Positions 8,873-18,715 of a stretch of 64,000 nt of DNA are shown here, piece after piece (the stretch's first letter is position 1; each line of letters starts with the position of its first letter). Source of the stretch: Pseudarthrobacter polychromogenes (GTDB lineage: Bacteria; Actinomycetota; Actinomycetes; Actinomycetales; Micrococcaceae); NCBI RefSeq assembly GCF_014644495.1, contig NZ_BMKU01000001.1, positions 62,001-126,000 on the forward strand, in the 5' to 3' direction. The notes beneath the pieces were generated by a model, which had not been told where the DNA came from, ran no database searches, and saw only the letters and a program-made list of their open reading frames with translations. Position numbers and translations under genes: made by a program.

Positions 8873-9844
8873 CTACCGGGCGCGGTAGTGTCCGGCCAGC
8901 TTCGCCAGGCCCTCGTCAATGGATACTGCCGGTGCCCAGTCGAGGAGCCGCCGGGTTTCACGCTGGTCGAACCAGTGGGCGGTGGAGAGCTGTTCGGCGA
9001 GGAACCTGGTCATCGGTGGTTCCCCGGCCCGCCCGGCCCGGGTCCACAGAACTTCGATCAGCGATCCTGCCGCCCGCGCCAGGCCGCCCGGAACGGACCA
9101 GGACGGAGCCGGGGCGCCGCCGGCGGCGCAGATGCCCGCCAGCAGCTCGCCTACCGGCCGCGGTTCACCGTTGCTGACCACGAGCGCCCGGCCGTGGATG
9201 TGGTCCATGCGGTGCAGCGCCGCGGCGATGGCTGAGGCGGCATTGTCCACGTAGGTTGTGTCGATCAGGGCAGCCCCGTCGTCGAGCAGCGGCAAGCGGC
9301 GGCGGCGTGCGCGGTCCAGTACACGTTCCACCAGCTGGGTGTCCCCGGGGCCCCAGACGATGTGCGGGCGCACCGCGGCGACCCGGAAATCCGGCGAGTC
9401 AGCAGCCAGCGCAAGAAGTTCGGCCCGCGCCTTGGTACGCGAATAGTCCCCGTGCGCCCGGTCCGGGTCCGCCGGTTCGGCGCCCAATCCCGCTATTGCG
9501 GCCCCTGAGTTGGCCACGGACGGCGAGGAAACGAAGACCAGGTCCCTGACGCCCGCCCCGCGTGCCGCGCGGAGCAGGCGGCGCGTGCCGTCCACGTTCA
9601 CGGCATCGAAGTCCGTGGCCTTGCCCGTGAAGGAGACCTTGGCGGCCAGGTGGATAACGCCCTCCGCGCCGGCAACGGCGCGGCGGACGGCGTCGTCGTC
9701 CGTGATGGACCCGGGATGGTCCGTGGCGCCGTCGACGCCGGCCGGGCGCCGCTGGAAGGTGCTGACCTCGTGGCCCTGGCGGACCAGCAGGCGCGCCACC
9801 CCACCACCGAGCAGGCCGCTCGCCCCGGTGACCAGGACCCTCAT
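8873..9844 (-). CDS. oleD: OleD, NADPH-dependent 2-alkyl-3-ketoalkanoate reductase
   Basis: OleD reduces the beta-keto acid made by OleA to a beta-hydroxy acid in long-chain olefin synthesis. It is an extended short-chain dehydrogenase of 323 residues, with the nucleotide-binding GASGLLG at 7-13, a serine pair at 106-107, and catalytic Tyr134 and Lys138 in YSRTK. Alone it would be annotated as an NAD-dependent epimerase or 3-beta-hydroxysteroid dehydrogenase; the adjoining oleBC and oleA decide the call. The ATG at 9844 overlaps the oleBC stop (ATGA), so translation is probably coupled. The frame extends upstream inside oleBC, but the Rossmann motif sets this start. Confidence 0.9.
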   Translation of the reverse strand: MRVLVTGASGLLGGGVARLLVRQGHEVSTFQRRPAGVDGATDHPGSITDDDAVRRAVAGAEGVIHLAAKVSFTGKATDFDAVNVDGTRRLLRAARGAGVRDLVFVSSPSVANSGAAIAGLGAEPADPDRAHGDYSRTKARAELLALAADSPDFRVAAVRPHIVWGPGDTQLVERVLDRARRRRLPLLDDGAALIDTTYVDNAASAIAAALHRMDHIHGRALVVSNGEPRPVGELLAGICAAGGAPAPSWSVPGGLARAAGSLIEVLWTRAGRAGEPPMTRFLAEQLSTAHWFDQRETRRLLDWAPAVSIDEGLAKLAGHYRAR

Positions 9845-12576
9845 GGCCTGCCCGCCCGGCCGCCGGACAGCACCGCGGCGGCCCACCGGGACAGGCGGGC
9901 CCGGTCGATCTTGGCGTTATGGCGGATGTCGGTGGGCTGGGAAGGGACAACCAGGACGGCGGAGACGCTGACGCCCGCCGCCCGGGCCGCTTCCCGGACC
10001 CGCGCTGCGAGCTGCGGCGCGGCGGGGCCCGCCCGGCGGGCCTGCGGCTCCGTCTCGACGACGGCCACCACAGCCTGCGTCCCGGAAGGGCCCACGCCGA
10101 CGACGGCCGCCAGCCCGACGCCGTCCAGCCGTTCGATGGCCTGTTCTGCGCCCACCGGAGTCACCACGGCGTCCGGCGCGGTGACGACATGGGCCAAACG
10201 CCCTTCCACCCAGAGCCGGCCGGCACTGTCGAAGTGTCCGACGTCGCCGGTACGGTGCCACCCCGCCGTGCGGCTGCTCTCACGCTGGGTCAGCCAGAGC
10301 CTGTCATAGGTTTCCTTCACATGCGGGGCGCCCACCAGGATCTCGCCGGTGACCCCCGGCTCCGTGACAGGGGTGTTGCCGGGGGCGGTGCCGTCCGCAG
10401 TGAGCGGGATGAGCGCTACGCGGGCGCCATGCACCGGCAGGCCCACACACACGCCGTTGCCCGCCCCTGCCATGTTTCCGGCGGCAGCGTCTGCCGCGGC
10501 GGTACGGATCTGTTCAAGGCTGATGTCCGTGACGGGCAGCGCCTCGGTCATTCCGTAGGGGGTATGCAGCGAGGCGCGGGGCACCAGCCGCTGCATCGCC
10601 GCGAGGAGTGTTTCGGCCACCGGGGCGCCGGCCGAGAGGAGAAGCTCCACGCGGTCCAGGGCCTGCTGGCCGGCCTGGCCCAGGCCGTTCCGTGTGGCGA
10701 GGACGTTGCGCAGCGCCGCGGGGGAGGCGAAGACTACGGTGGCGTCGATGGCCGCGGCGGCGTCCGCCAGTGCGCGGGCTGTGAGGGTGCGCGGTGCGGT
10801 GACGTCCATGGCGGGCGTAACGGAGACGGCCCCCAGCGCCGGTCCCAAGAGTGCGAACGGCGCGAATCCGGCCACCAGGCGTGCGCCGGGGCGGATCCCC
10901 AGTGTCGCGGCCACGGTGTCCCGCATCGCCGCCAGCCGCCGCTGCGTGTAGACCACACCCTTGGCGGGTCCCGTGGATCCGGAGGTGAAGAGCACCGCGG
11001 CGAGCGCATCCGGGTCCGGGTCCTGCAGGAGTGGTGCCGTGAACTTGCCCTGGCGGGCCAGGGCGGCGAGGGAGGTCTCGACGGCGAGGAGCCGGCGGCG
11101 GGCGGGCGGCAGGTCCCGCACGCTGATGCGCCGCCCGGGCCAGCCGAGCACGGATGCTGCGGCGAGGGCCCTGTCGATGCCGATAAGGAAATCCGGGACG
11201 GCGCCCTGGACGGCGCGGCTCAGGCCCCGCGTGCCGAGTCCGGCATCCGCCACCACCACCACGGCGCCGAGCCGCAGGCAGGCGTAGAGGACTACGGTCA
11301 GGTCCACGCCGGGTGGAACCATGAGGCTCACGCGGCTGCCCGTCCGCACCCCGGCCTGCCGGAGTCCATTGGCGACGGCGGCGATCTGCTGTTCAAGCTC
11401 CAGCCAGCTGAGCGAACGGGAGACACTCCCGTCCGCGGCCATTTCCGCGACGGCGGTGTCCCCGCCGGCCGGTCCTGCCGCGAGCTCCGCCAGCGGTTCC
11501 CACAAAGGCGTAAAGCCGGTGCCGGAATCTTCCGCAAGGGAAGGCGCCGCAGGCGAAGGCACAGCCGGGGAAGACACAGCCTGGGGAGGCACGGCAGACT
11601 GAGCTGCCGCCGCGGACACAGTCCCTCCGCCGACAGGCGTACTGTCCCCGCCGTACCCGGCGAGCCACTCGAAGACGGGACCGGCGATGTCCCGGTCCTC
11701 CGCGACCAGATGGCCGGCACCTTCGAAACGGTGAACTTTCGCGGCCGGCAGCCGGCCGATCAGGTCCTTGAGGTACCGGTCGGAAAAAATCGGATCCCGC
11801 GGGCCCCAGAGCAGCAGCGCTGGAACGCGCAACCCGGGCAGCCCTTCGGCGACGCGCCTGAGCGCGGCAAAGCTGGGATGGGAAGCGTCTGCGGGGATGT
11901 CCGCCACGAAGTTCCCCACGCCCCCGCGGCGGCCGGCGCCCGCGTACGGGGCCATAAACGCGCGGCGGACGTCGGGGGCAAGCGGCGGGCGGGCCAGGGC
12001 ATGGGTCACCCGCAGGAAAGCGTCCGACGTCGTTGTGCCCCACCTGTGCACGGCGGGGTGCAGGGCAAGCCGCAGCGCCGGCGGGATGGGTGAGCCGGCA
12101 GGCTGGTGGACAGCGGTGTTGGTCAGCACCACCCCGGCGAGCTGCTGCGGATGGGCCAGCGCCCAGCCGAGGCTGATCACCCCGCCCCAGTCGTGGCCGA
12201 CGGTGACCACGGGGCCGTCCAGTCCCAGGGCGGCGGTGAGGTCGCCAAGATCGTTGATCCTGTCTGCCAGCCGCCGGAATGTGCCGGTCCGCTCGGAGAA
12301 GCCCATGTCCAGCTGGTCCACGGCCACCACGCGCCAGGGCTGCTCCGGGCGCGATCCGGCGGCCAGCAGCGTCCGCCACAGGTAGGACCAGGTAGGGTTG
12401 CCGTGCACGCACAGCAGGGTGCCGGCGGGAGCCAGGCCGCGGCGGGACAGCTGCGCTCCGTTGTCCAGGAGGTGCCAGCGGCGCACCGTTCCGGGTTCAT
12501 CCGCGGCTGAGGTGGACGGCACATCGATTCCGCGTGACCATTCGGGGTCGACGCCGGGCCAGTCGGCGGCTACCAA
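9841..12576 (-). CDS. oleBC: OleBC fusion: beta-lactone decarboxylase plus beta-lactone synthetase
   Basis: The protein joins two enzymes. Residues 1-310 form an alpha/beta hydrolase of the haloalkane-dehalogenase type (OleB) with HGNPTW at 58-63, nucleophile Asp129 in GHDWGG, and His289 in GAGHL. A linker rich in Ala, Ser and Pro spans about 311-351. Residues 352-911 form an AMP-binding synthetase (OleC) with FTSGSTGPAKG at 530-540. OleC converts the beta-hydroxy acid to a beta-lactone and OleB decarboxylates it to a cis-olefin. The fusion is known in Micrococcus and relatives. The start is probably TTG at 12576, overlapping the oleA stop with a GGTGGAA-like site upstream; the exact start is uncertain. 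Confidence 0.92.
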   Translation of the reverse strand: MVAADWPGVDPEWSRGIDVPSTSAADEPGTVRRWHLLDNGAQLSRRGLAPAGTLLCVHGNPTWSYLWRTLLAAGSRPEQPWRVVAVDQLDMGFSERTGTFRRLADRINDLGDLTAALGLDGPVVTVGHDWGGVISLGWALAHPQQLAGVVLTNTAVHQPAGSPIPPALRLALHPAVHRWGTTTSDAFLRVTHALARPPLAPDVRRAFMAPYAGAGRRGGVGNFVADIPADASHPSFAALRRVAEGLPGLRVPALLLWGPRDPIFSDRYLKDLIGRLPAAKVHRFEGAGHLVAEDRDIAGPVFEWLAGYGGDSTPVGGGTVSAAAAQSAVPPQAVSSPAVPSPAAPSLAEDSGTGFTPLWEPLAELAAGPAGGDTAVAEMAADGSVSRSLSWLELEQQIAAVANGLRQAGVRTGSRVSLMVPPGVDLTVVLYACLRLGAVVVVADAGLGTRGLSRAVQGAVPDFLIGIDRALAAASVLGWPGRRISVRDLPPARRRLLAVETSLAALARQGKFTAPLLQDPDPDALAAVLFTSGSTGPAKGVVYTQRRLAAMRDTVAATLGIRPGARLVAGFAPFALLGPALGAVSVTPAMDVTAPRTLTARALADAAAAIDATVVFASPAALRNVLATRNGLGQAGQQALDRVELLLSAGAPVAETLLAAMQRLVPRASLHTPYGMTEALPVTDISLEQIRTAAADAAAGNMAGAGNGVCVGLPVHGARVALIPLTADGTAPGNTPVTEPGVTGEILVGAPHVKETYDRLWLTQRESSRTAGWHRTGDVGHFDSAGRLWVEGRLAHVVTAPDAVVTPVGAEQAIERLDGVGLAAVVGVGPSGTQAVVAVVETEPQARRAGPAAPQLAARVREAARAAGVSVSAVLVVPSQPTDIRHNAKIDRARLSRWAAAVLSGGRAGRP

Positions 12577-13592
12577 ACGATTTCCACCATGGCGGTGTTG
12601 AGGCCCGAACCGACGCCCATGCACAGCACTCGGTCCCCCTCATTAAGGTTCTGCGCCTCGGCGGCCAGGGTCATGGGGAGGGAAGCCGGCCCCACATTGC
12701 CCCAGTGCGGGAACGTGATGGGCACCTTGTCCGGGTCCAGGTCGATGGCGTCAACGATGGCCTGGGTGTACGCCGTACTCACCTGGTGCGTGACATAACG
12801 GTCCATCGAGCCCCAATCCCACTCCGGCTGGGCCTCGTGCCAGGCGTCGAGCACCAGCTGCAGGCCGCCGTCGAGAAGGCCCTTTGTGTCGGTGGCCATG
12901 CCGTCGATGCCGCCGACGCACAGCTCGTGGTGTTCCGTCCCGGCCCGCATCACACCGCCGAGGATCCGGTGCGCCCCCGGGTGTTCGTCCGCCGGCCCCA
13001 GGACGGCCGCAGCTGCCCCTGAGCCCAGGGTGAGGGTGGCGAACTCGCGGTTGAAGTCCTCGCGGGTTGTTTCGGGCCGCTGCAGCCGGGCCAGGGTGGC
13101 CTCCTGCGTGGCTTGTGCATCCTCGCCGTTGACGATCACCGCGTACTTGATCTGGCCGGAGTCGATCATGTTCGCGGCCAGGGTCATGCCGTTGACGAAT
13201 CCCAGGCAGGCGTTGGCGACGTCGAAATTCATGGCCGAGGACGGGAGGCCCAGTCCGTGGTGGACCTTGACCGCGACGGACGGTTCGAGGTTCCGCCGCG
13301 TGACGGACGTGTTGATCAGCAGTCCCACCTCGGACGCTTCGATGCCGGAATCCGCCAGGGCCTTTGCGCCCGCCTCGATGGCGGCGTCGTCGAAGGAGGT
13401 ACCGGGGGCCCACCACCTGCGGTGCGTGACACCGGCCACACGCTCGAGCAGCTTCGGCGGGAATTTCAGCCGGCGCAGGGTGGATGCCAGCCGGTGGTCG
13501 AATTCCGTGGAACTGACAATCCGCGGAGCCTGGACGCTGATCACCGAGAGCAGAGCGGTGTTGCGGTGCCGGAACGTTGCATTCCCTATCAA
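12570..13592 (-). CDS. oleA: OleA, thiolase-fold enzyme for head-to-head condensation of fatty acyl groups
   Basis: OleA joins two long fatty acyl thioesters by a non-decarboxylative Claisen reaction. Cys129 (ANACLGF), His269 (THQVS), Asn299 (HWGNVGPAS) and Glu103 (NLEPSVA) reproduce the residue spacing of Cys143, His285, Asn315 and Glu117 in Xanthomonas OleA. That glutamate separates OleA from FabH, which it otherwise resembles. I set the start at TTG 13592, with AGAGG six to seven bases upstream, giving MIGNATFRHR and 340 residues; the longer open frame upstream has no support. The gene heads the minus-strand oleA-oleBC-oleD operon and diverges from smc across 232 bases. Confidence 0.93.
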   Translation of the reverse strand: MIGNATFRHRNTALLSVISVQAPRIVSSTEFDHRLASTLRRLKFPPKLLERVAGVTHRRWWAPGTSFDDAAIEAGAKALADSGIEASEVGLLINTSVTRRNLEPSVAVKVHHGLGLPSSAMNFDVANACLGFVNGMTLAANMIDSGQIKYAVIVNGEDAQATQEATLARLQRPETTREDFNREFATLTLGSGAAAAVLGPADEHPGAHRILGGVMRAGTEHHELCVGGIDGMATDTKGLLDGGLQLVLDAWHEAQPEWDWGSMDRYVTHQVSTAYTQAIVDAIDLDPDKVPITFPHWGNVGPASLPMTLAAEAQNLNEGDRVLCMGVGSGLNTAMVEIVW

Positions 13593-13824
13593 ATCAAGCC
13601 TCTGTTCGTGTCCGTCCTGTGCTGTGGCGGGTAACCGCCCCCTCAAGCACAAAGCCCAAGGACTAATCATGCCCGGTGCCGGTCCATTCCTGCACATGCA
13701 GAACAGGGCATCCGGCCCGGCCCGGCCGGGCTTCTGCACGAAAATGTCCCGGCCCGCAGTAGATTGTAGGTATCCGTGGCTGTCCCCACCATCCGCGTCC
13801 GCCGAGCAGGAGAACCGAAACGCC

Positions 13825-16800
13825 TTGCACCTCAAAAGCCTGACCGTCCGGGGGTTCAAGTCATTCGCGTCCGCCACCACCTTCAATTTCGAGCCGGGGG
13901 TTACCGCGGTGGTTGGCCCCAATGGATCCGGAAAGTCCAACGTGGTGGACGCCCTTGCCTGGGTTATGGGGGAGCAGGGTGCCAAGACCCTTCGCGGCGG
14001 CAAGATGGAAGACGTCATCTTCGCCGGCACCTCGGGCCGGCCGCCGCTGGGCCGGGCCCACGTATCGCTGACCATCGACAACACTGACGGCGCCCTGCCC
14101 ATCGAGTACAGCGAAGTGACCATTTCGCGGACCCTGTTCCGCTCGGGCGGTTCGGAATACGCCATCAACGGCGCCGGGTGCCGCCTGCTGGACATCCAGG
14201 AACTGCTGTCGGATTCCGGCCTGGGCCGCGAGATGCACGTCATTGTGGGCCAGGGCCAGCTCGACCGCGTCCTGCACGCCACGCCGGAGGACCGCCGGGG
14301 TTTTATCGAGGAAGCGGCAGGCATCCTGAAGCACCGCCGGCGCAAGGAAAGAACGGTGCGCAAGCTGGACGCCATGCAGGCCAACCTGCAGCGCCTCAAC
14401 GACCTCACCGGAGAAATCCGCCGTCAGCTCACGCCCTTGGGAAAACAGGCCGAAGTGGCCCGCCGGGCCCAGCGCGTCCAGTTCGATGTCCGCGATGCCC
14501 GCGCCCGCCTCCTGGCAGACGACCTCGTCCAGCTGCAGCTGGCGCTGGATCAGGACGTAGCGGACGAGGCCGCCCTCAAGGAACGCCGGGCCCTTGTTGC
14601 CGGGCAGCTGGAAACCGGCCGGCGGGAGCAGGCCGTGCTGGAACAACGTGCAGCTGAAGCAACCCCCCAGCTCAACGCCGCCAGGGACGCCTGGTACCGT
14701 TTGTCCGCCACCAGGGAGCGCCTGCGCTCCCTGGGCTCACTGGCGCAGGAACGCAACAGCCTCCTGGGTTCCGTGGAGGCCCCGCCGCCCGGCCGCGACC
14801 CGGAACAGCTGGAACGCCAGGCGGCCAGGGTCCGTGAGGAGCTTGCCGAACTGGAGCGCGACATCCTGGACCGGCGAAGCGCCCTCGAAGCAGCCTCTGC
14901 GGACAAGGCCGAAGCGGAACGCGCTGCCCTGGAAGAGGACAAGCGGCTCACCGCAGAGCTCCGCGCGGCAGCAGACCGGCGTGAGGGGCTGGCCCGCCTG
15001 GCCGGCCAGGTGGCGGCGGCGCGTTCACGCGTGGAATCCGCCCAGGCGGAGCTGGGCAGGCTGCGCGAATCACTTGCCGCCGGAACCGAACGGCGGGCCC
15101 GCGCCCAGGCCGAATTCGCGGCCCTGGAAAACCAGGTGGCAGGCGTTGAGGAGGGGGAGGAATCCCTCGACGCCGACTACGAGGCCGCCAGCGACGCCCT
15201 GGACACGGTGGTCCAGCAGATCGCAGGCCTCCAGGCCGCCGTCAGCGAGGGCGTCCGGAAGCGCGACGCCTTGGTGGCGCGGCGGGACGCCCTGAAGCTG
15301 GGCCTCGAACGGAAGGACGGCGCAAGCCACGCCCTGCATGCAGGCCTCGAAGGGATCCACGGAACCCTGGCAGCGCAACTGACCGTGACACCGGGCTTCG
15401 AGACCGCCATCGCCGCGGTCCTGGGCGAGGCCTCCGAGGCCGTCCTGGTCCAGGATTCCGCCACTGCTGTTGCCGTGGTCCAGCTTCTCAAGGACCACGA
15501 CGCCGGACGGGCGTCGCTGCTCGTCGAATCGGCTGATGATGCTGCGGAAAAGCCGGCGGACGCCACAGTGCCCCTCCCTGAGGAGGCACACTGGGCAGCG
15601 GACCTCGTCACCTCTGCGTCCCCGTGCACACCGCTTGTGGCGCACCTGCTGTCCGGCACCGCCGTCGTCCCCGATATCCAGGCCGCGTCCGCCCTGGTGG
15701 CGGCCCACCCGGAGATGACTGCCGTCACCCGGGCCGGAGACATCTTTACAGCCCTGTCAGCCACGGGCGGCTCGGCGAAGGCGCCGTCCCTCCTTGAGGT
15801 GCAAGCGGCCGTTGACGACGCCGAGAGCGGGCTTTCCGAGGTCACGGCAGGTCTCGAGCGGAACAGGTTCGCCCTGTCCGGCGCCGAGGCCCAACGCGCC
15901 GAGGCGCAGGAGCGCGCCGACGCCGCACTGGACAGGCTGCATGACTCGGATGCCAGGCTGGCCGCCGTGGCAGAACGCCTGGGCCACCTGAACTCCGTCC
16001 TTCGCAGCGCCGTCGGTGAAAGCGACCGCCTGGCGGCATCGCTGGCCAAGGCTGAGCAGAACGTTGCCGCCGAGGAGGAAGCGCTCGCTGCCGTCACCGC
16101 CCGTTTGGCCGCATCACAGGAAGTCCCGCTGGAACAGGAGCCCTCCACCGGGCACCGTGACGCGCTGGCCCAAGCGGCATCACACGCCCGCAGCGCCGAG
16201 GTGGAGGCACGTCTGTCGCTCCGCAGCGCCGAAGAGCAGCTCGCGGCCACACGGAACCGGGCGGCATCCCTGGAGCGCGCAGCCGCCACGGAACGCAGGG
16301 CACGCGAGGAAGCTGCTGAACGCGCCCGGGTCCGCCGCATCAAGGCGCGCCGGGCAGCTGCCGTTTCCGCCGCCGTCGGCCTGGCGCTTCGCTATGTTGA
16401 CGTGTCCGTGGACCTGGCACAGCATGAGCGGGACCTGGCGGAAGAAAACCGGGAGCAGCGGGACCGGGAGCTCGCGGAGATCCGTACCGCAAACGAACTG
16501 CTGGCGGGTGAATTCTCCGACCTCACGGACAACGTCCACCGTGATGAGCTCGCCCGGACCCAGCAAAAGGCACGGATTGAAGCCCTCGAGAGCCGCTCCA
16601 TCGACGAACTGGGGATTACCCCCGATGCCCTGGTGGCCGAGTTCGGCCCGGATGTCCCGGTTCCGGTCCCGGCCGGGGAGGGCGGTGACAAATGGGCCGC
16701 CCTCCGCGCCCCGGTGGACCACACCGGTGCGGACATCGTGGAGGGTAAGCCCTACGTCAGGGCAGAGCAGGAAAAGCGGCTGCGTAAGGCCGAACGGGAC

Positions 16801-17412
16801 CTCGCCGGCCTGGGCAAGGTCAACCCCCTGGCGCTGGAGGAATTCGCCGCGCTTGAGGAGCGCCACCAGTTCCTCAGCGCCCAGCTGGAGGACCTTAAGT
16901 CCAGCCGGAAGGACCTCCTGGACATCATCAAGGAAGTGGATAACCGCGTCCAGCGGGTGTTCACGGAGGCGTTCGAGGACACCCAGGCCCAGTTCACCCG
17001 GGTCTTCGCCAGGCTCTTCCCGGGCGGCGAGGGACGGCTGGTCCTGACCGACCCCTCCGACATGCTCACCACCGGCATCGACGTGGAGGCCCGTCCCGCG
17101 GGCAAGAAGATCAAGCGGCTGTCGCTCCTGTCCGGCGGCGAACGCTCGCTGACCGCGGTGGCCCTGCTGGTTGCCATCTTCAAGGCGCGGCCTTCGCCGT
17201 TCTACGTCATGGACGAGGTGGAAGCGGCCCTCGATGACACCAACCTGGGCCGGCTCATCACGATCTTCGAAGAACTCCGGGAATCCAGCCAGCTCATCGT
17301 CATCACCCACCAGAAGCGGACCATGGAAGTCGCCGACGCCTTGTACGGCGTCACCATGCGCGGCGACGGCGTCTCCACCGTGATCAGCCAGAGGCTTGGG
17401 GCCGAGGTCTGA
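13825..17412 (+). CDS. smc: chromosome segregation protein SMC
   Basis: SMC is the ATPase of bacterial condensin, acting with ScpA and ScpB. The N-terminal head has LKSLTVRGFKSF and Walker A GPNGSGKS at 31-38. Long coiled coils flank a hinge around residues 495-630. The C-terminal head has the signature LSGGE at 1102-1106 and Walker B with D1130 and E1131. The length of 1195 residues is typical. The family N-terminus places the start at TTG 13825, about 12 bases after AGGAG. An open frame runs far upstream, but that stretch lies antisense to oleA and is not coding. ftsY follows, as in most Actinobacteria. Confidence 0.96.
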   Translation: MHLKSLTVRGFKSFASATTFNFEPGVTAVVGPNGSGKSNVVDALAWVMGEQGAKTLRGGKMEDVIFAGTSGRPPLGRAHVSLTIDNTDGALPIEYSEVTISRTLFRSGGSEYAINGAGCRLLDIQELLSDSGLGREMHVIVGQGQLDRVLHATPEDRRGFIEEAAGILKHRRRKERTVRKLDAMQANLQRLNDLTGEIRRQLTPLGKQAEVARRAQRVQFDVRDARARLLADDLVQLQLALDQDVADEAALKERRALVAGQLETGRREQAVLEQRAAEATPQLNAARDAWYRLSATRERLRSLGSLAQERNSLLGSVEAPPPGRDPEQLERQAARVREELAELERDILDRRSALEAASADKAEAERAALEEDKRLTAELRAAADRREGLARLAGQVAAARSRVESAQAELGRLRESLAAGTERRARAQAEFAALENQVAGVEEGEESLDADYEAASDALDTVVQQIAGLQAAVSEGVRKRDALVARRDALKLGLERKDGASHALHAGLEGIHGTLAAQLTVTPGFETAIAAVLGEASEAVLVQDSATAVAVVQLLKDHDAGRASLLVESADDAAEKPADATVPLPEEAHWAADLVTSASPCTPLVAHLLSGTAVVPDIQAASALVAAHPEMTAVTRAGDIFTALSATGGSAKAPSLLEVQAAVDDAESGLSEVTAGLERNRFALSGAEAQRAEAQERADAALDRLHDSDARLAAVAERLGHLNSVLRSAVGESDRLAASLAKAEQNVAAEEEALAAVTARLAASQEVPLEQEPSTGHRDALAQAASHARSAEVEARLSLRSAEEQLAATRNRAASLERAAATERRAREEAAERARVRRIKARRAAAVSAAVGLALRYVDVSVDLAQHERDLAEENREQRDRELAEIRTANELLAGEFSDLTDNVHRDELARTQQKARIEALESRSIDELGITPDALVAEFGPDVPVPVPAGEGGDKWAALRAPVDHTGADIVEGKPYVRAEQEKRLRKAERDLAGLGKVNPLALEEFAALEERHQFLSAQLEDLKSSRKDLLDIIKEVDNRVQRVFTEAFEDTQAQFTRVFARLFPGGEGRLVLTDPSDMLTTGIDVEARPAGKKIKRLSLLSGGERSLTAVALLVAIFKARPSPFYVMDEVEAALDDTNLGRLITIFEELRESSQLIVITHQKRTMEVADALYGVTMRGDGVSTVISQRLGAEV

Positions 17413-17487
17413 CGCTGCCGGTGTAACGGCAGGTCAACTGCCTTGCCGGCCCCAAAAGAGCCCCGGCGTCTATGAGAAGCTAGGGGA

Positions 17488-18696
17488 GTGAATGACATCC
17501 TTCCCATCCTTCTTTCCATCCTTGCTGCCCTGGTGGTTCTCGGCGGGCTGATTCCGGTCCTGATGAAGACCCGGAAGAACATCACGCGCTACCCCGGCAC
17601 GCGGGACGCCAACGACCCCGTCCAGCCTCGGGCCGGCAGCACGGCCGTGGAGGACCGGCCGGGCTCGGTGGCAGACCGCACGGCCCCGGACGGCGCGGAC
17701 CTTGAAGGGCTGGAAACCACCGAGGTCCCGGACAACGCCGCAGGACTTGAAGTCATTCCGGTGGAAACCCCGCTGCCTGTGGCAGGCCGGCTGGTCCGTC
17801 TCCGCGAACGGCTGGTCCGCTCCAACAACGTCATGGGCAAGGGGCTCCTGGCCCTGCTCTCGAGCGACAAGATCGACGAAAACGTCTGGGACGAAGTGGA
17901 GGAAACGCTCCTCCTCGCAGACCTCGGCACCGAACCCACCATGCAGCTCGTGGACGCGCTGCGCGAACGCGTGAAGGTGCTGGGCACCCGGACTCCTGAG
18001 CAGGTCAAACTGCTGCTGCGGGAGGAGCTTATAAAGCTCGTCGATCCCACCATGGACCGCACGCTCAACGTCCAGCGGCACGCCGACAGGCCTGCCGTGA
18101 TGATGGTGGTCGGCGTGAACGGCGTCGGCAAGACCACCACCGTAGGCAAGCTTGCCCGGGTGCTGGTGGCAGAAGACAAGGACGTCCTGCTCGGTGCGGC
18201 GGACACGTTCCGTGCTGCCGCCGCAGAGCAGCTGGCAACCTGGGGCCAGCGCGTCGGCGTTCCCACCGTCAAGTCGGACATCGACGGCGCAGATCCCGCC
18301 TCGGTTGCCTACGAGGCGGTCAAGGCCGGCATCGACCAGGAAGTCGACGTGGTCATGATCGACACCGCCGGCCGGCTGCAGAACAAGGTTGGCCTGATGG
18401 ACGAACTCCGGAAGGTCAAGCGCGTGGTGGAGAAGCTGGCCGAGGTGGACGAGGTCCTCCTGGTGCTGGACGCAACCACCGGCCAGAACGGCCTGAACCA
18501 GGCCCGCGTGTTCTCCGAAGTGGTCAACATCACCGGCATCGTCCTGACCAAACTGGACGGAACCGCCAAGGGCGGCATCGTCGTCGCAATCCAGAAAGCC
18601 TTGGGCGTCCCGGTGAAGCTGATCGGCCTCGGGGAAGGGGCAGACGACCTTGCCCCCTTCGAGGTTGAGGGCTTCGTGGACGCTCTGCTGAACTAG
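17488..18696 (+). CDS. ftsY: signal recognition particle receptor FtsY
   Basis: FtsY docks SRP-bound ribosomes at the membrane. Residues 5-26 form a hydrophobic N-terminal helix, as in actinobacterial FtsY, followed by an acidic, disordered linker. The NG GTPase domain starts near 95, with the G1 loop GVNGVGKT at 209-216, then DTAGRLQ and TKLDGTAKGG. It has 402 residues and starts at GTG 17488, right after AGGGGA, a short spacing. It pairs functionally with ffh, 4.8 kb downstream, and ends convergently against the MFS gene. Confidence 0.95.
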   Translation: MNDILPILLSILAALVVLGGLIPVLMKTRKNITRYPGTRDANDPVQPRAGSTAVEDRPGSVADRTAPDGADLEGLETTEVPDNAAGLEVIPVETPLPVAGRLVRLRERLVRSNNVMGKGLLALLSSDKIDENVWDEVEETLLLADLGTEPTMQLVDALRERVKVLGTRTPEQVKLLLREELIKLVDPTMDRTLNVQRHADRPAVMMVVGVNGVGKTTTVGKLARVLVAEDKDVLLGAADTFRAAAAEQLATWGQRVGVPTVKSDIDGADPASVAYEAVKAGIDQEVDVVMIDTAGRLQNKVGLMDELRKVKRVVEKLAEVDEVLLVLDATTGQNGLNQARVFSEVVNITGIVLTKLDGTAKGGIVVAIQKALGVPVKLIGLGEGADDLAPFEVEGFVDALLN

Positions 18697-18715
18697 CCGC
18701 AGCAGCAGCCGGCCG

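Noticed and set aside
8873..9844. Annotation of oleD as a 3-beta-hydroxysteroid dehydrogenase or plain epimerase
   Set aside because: Coupling to oleBC and oleA makes the olefin role far more likely.
9919..12093. A 724-codon plus-strand frame across oleBC
   Set aside because: It mirrors the GC-biased codons of oleBC on the other strand; its product is Gly/Arg-rich without domains.
12570..13592. Annotation of oleA as a second FabH
   Set aside because: Glu103 and the spacing of catalytic residues match OleA, and a proper FabH is encoded at 43393-44454.
12886..13824. Long open frame extending smc more than 300 residues upstream
   Set aside because: It lies antisense to oleA and lacks SMC homology; the conserved SMC N-terminus begins at 13825.
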